DNA of 64,000 nt from Marinomonas maritima (GTDB lineage: Bacteria > Pseudomonadota > Gammaproteobacteria > Pseudomonadales > Marinomonadaceae). The notes beneath the pieces were generated by a model. It ran no database searches. It saw nothing but the letters and a program-made list of their open reading frames with translations, and was not told where the DNA came from. Shown here in pieces: positions 62,934-64,000 of the stretch (its first letter is position 1; every line of letters begins with the position of its first letter). The position numbers and the translations under genes were made by a program. The DNA is taken from NCBI RefSeq assembly GCF_024435075.2, contig NZ_JAMZEG020000002.1, forward strand, positions 883,501 to 947,500, given 5' to 3'.

Positions 62934-63248
62934 ACGTATCCCCTTTAGAGATTTAAGTTTTGATAAGTTGCGATGCTTAAAATTTAATAAGTCTGTTTCG
63001 CTTTGGTGAATACATAATAGCCTTATACTGAGAATAAAAAAGAGCCTATCCCTTGCTTTCACCTTCTTTCCAAATACGACTAAATAAACGTAAATTTGAA
63101 TAGATATCACCTAAAACAGGTAGAAAACTTAATAAATAAGGAAGAAATAGACAAAAACAGCGAGGCTAATGAAAAACACGTAATGAAATCGGTGGGGGGG
63201 CACGCAAAAATTTGCTAATCTACTCATTCTGTTTAGATATGAAGAATT
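62934..63248. other. Intergenic region between the small secreted protein pair and the recombinase
   Basis: About 315 bases, AT-rich, with a run of seven G near 63192-63198. It must contain the leftward promoter of the secreted-protein genes and the rightward promoter of the recombinase. A TTGCTA and AGATAT pair, 17 bases apart, ends shortly before the recombinase start and could be its promoter. No gene or RNA is supported. Confidence 0.45.
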
Positions 63249-64000
63249 ATGACGCCCCTTGCTTTAATTGATAACTTAGAACATTTACCAAATCCGTTTA
63301 CTCAATTCGACGGGATTGCCACTCACCTTGCAAAAAACACGCTTCAGCTAAAAAAGCCCGAGTATCAACGCGACCTTCAGCTCGCGTTGTGTTTCATCTA
63401 CAGTTACAACGGCTCGCAGGCAACTTTTAACTCATATCGACGAGAAGTAGAACGGTTATTACTTTGGTCATGGAACATAGCGAATTGCCCTTCAACTCAG
63501 TTACGACGTGATCAAATCGAAGAATTTATACACTTCTGTGTCGCGCCACCAGAAAACTGGATTGGAACAAAAAATGTGGCTCGCTTTAAGTTACACATGG
63601 GGGAAAGAGTGGCGAATAAGGAGTGGCGACCTTTTGTTGCGCATGTCAGTAAATTAGAGTTTAAAAATGGCAGTACCCCTCAAACCAAACAACACTCTCT
63701 ATCACAAGCCGCGATTCGCGCCACTTTTTCAATACTGTCATCTTATTATGGATTTCTTCTGCAAGAAGACGCCGTGCAACAAAATCCTGTGGCGCTTATT
63801 CGACAAAAAAGTAAATTTGTAAAAAAAGAAATCACACGAAAACAAGTCAGACGGATCTCTAACTTGCAATGGGATTATGTCATTGAAACCGCTGAAATAC
63901 TGGCAGAAGAAGACCCCGTTCATCACGAGCGCACCTTGTTTATCATGAACGCTCTACTGGGTATGTATTTACGGATTTCAGAATTGGTTGCAGATGAACG
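63249..64000 (+). CDS. Tyrosine-type site-specific recombinase / integrase (5' part, continues beyond the window)
   Basis: An open frame of about 250 codons reaches the window edge without a stop. The N-terminal part (YQRDLQLALCFIYSYNGSQATFNSYRREVERLLLW) resembles the SAM-like core-binding domain of integrases. The end, FIMNALLGMYLRISELVADE, is the box-I region with the first catalytic arginine (LRISEL). The remaining catalytic His/Arg/Tyr lie outside. No phage or integrative-element gene is visible next to it, so it may be an isolated chromosomal recombinase. Confidence 0.8.
   Translation, partial: MTPLALIDNLEHLPNPFTQFDGIATHLAKNTLQLKKPEYQRDLQLALCFIYSYNGSQATFNSYRREVERLLLWSWNIANCPSTQLRRDQIEEFIHFCVAPPENWIGTKNVARFKLHMGERVANKEWRPFVAHVSKLEFKNGSTPQTKQHSLSQAAIRATFSILSSYYGFLLQEDAVQQNPVALIRQKSKFVKKEITRKQVRRISNLQWDYVIETAEILAEEDPVHHERTLFIMNALLGMYLRISELVADE

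Noticed and set aside
63192..63198. G7 run as a phase-variation tract
   Set aside because: It lies in noncoding sequence about 50 bases from the recombinase start and is too short to infer slippage.
1..64000. tRNA, rRNA, CRISPR or insertion sequences
   Set aside because: No clover-leaf sequence, regular spacer repeats, transposase or terminal inverted repeats were seen on either strand.

Overview
The window is a dense, AT-leaning chromosomal segment of a marine gammaproteobacterium. The gene content and order resemble Pseudomonas and other Oceanospirillales-type genomes: dapA-bamC-purC, plsX-fabD-fabG-acpP-fabF without fabH, leuCDB-asd next to a LysR gene, lexA/dinG, and glnS-cysS. Together with choline-O-sulfate use, this fits Marinomonas or a close relative. 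That assignment is inference from gene order and protein sequence; no rRNA is present. I found no tRNA, rRNA, CRISPR array or insertion sequence.

Layout, left to right. (1) 1-4.4 kb: a truncated LolC/LolE permease gene, then dapA-bamC-purC (read leftward) and the peroxiredoxin bcp. (2) 4.4-11 kb: accessory metabolism, with an aldo/keto reductase divergent from a LysR gene, an AEC permease, and a LysR-betC-choX choline-O-sulfate module. (3) 11-20 kb: queF with a YadGH ABC exporter, a PA2817-like gene, and the fatty-acid/phospholipid cluster yceD-rpmF-plsX-fabD-fabG-acpP-fabF with yceF divergent. (4) 20-29 kb: a long leftward run of dinG, rhlB, selO, gpsA, a DUF4389 gene, sixA, a hydrolase, a DUF4892 gene and a patatin gene. 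(5) 29-35 kb: lexA with two SOS boxes shared with dinG, topA with two small genes behind it, two membrane-anchored unknowns and a universal stress protein. (6) 35-44 kb: glnS-cysS, a MarR/GNAT fusion with azlC-azlD, queC-queE, ppiB-lpxH. (7) 44-50 kb: miaE, a pseudokinase-membrane-SUMF1 fusion, an unusually long acnB, hpf. (8) 50-56.4 kb: a decayed DUF1275 gene, asd, leuBDC and a LysR regulator. (9) 56.4-64 kb: an MFS transporter, a GH13 alpha-glucosidase, perM-tusA divergent from bepA, tandem paralogous small secreted proteins, and the start of a tyrosine recombinase that runs off the right edge.

How the genes work together: most of the window is housekeeping. It covers lysine, leucine and purine synthesis, fatty acid initiation and elongation, tRNA charging, envelope assembly (LolC/E, BamC, BepA, LpxH) and SOS/DNA topology. 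Queuosine synthesis is represented by queF, queC and queE in two separate places. The accessory parts are osmolyte-sulfate scavenging (betC/choX), alpha-glucoside hydrolysis, branched-chain amino acid export (azlCD), the pseudokinase fusion and the small secreted protein pair beside the recombinase.

The observations most worth a second look are: the pseudokinase/SUMF1 fusion, which lacks the catalytic residues in both halves; the DUF1275 relic with an internal deletion and two frameshifts; a near-consensus promoter that would make yceD mRNA practically leaderless; the enlarged acnB with an internal 24-bp tandem repeat and an upstream palindrome; and the secreted-protein tandem duplication next to the recombinase.
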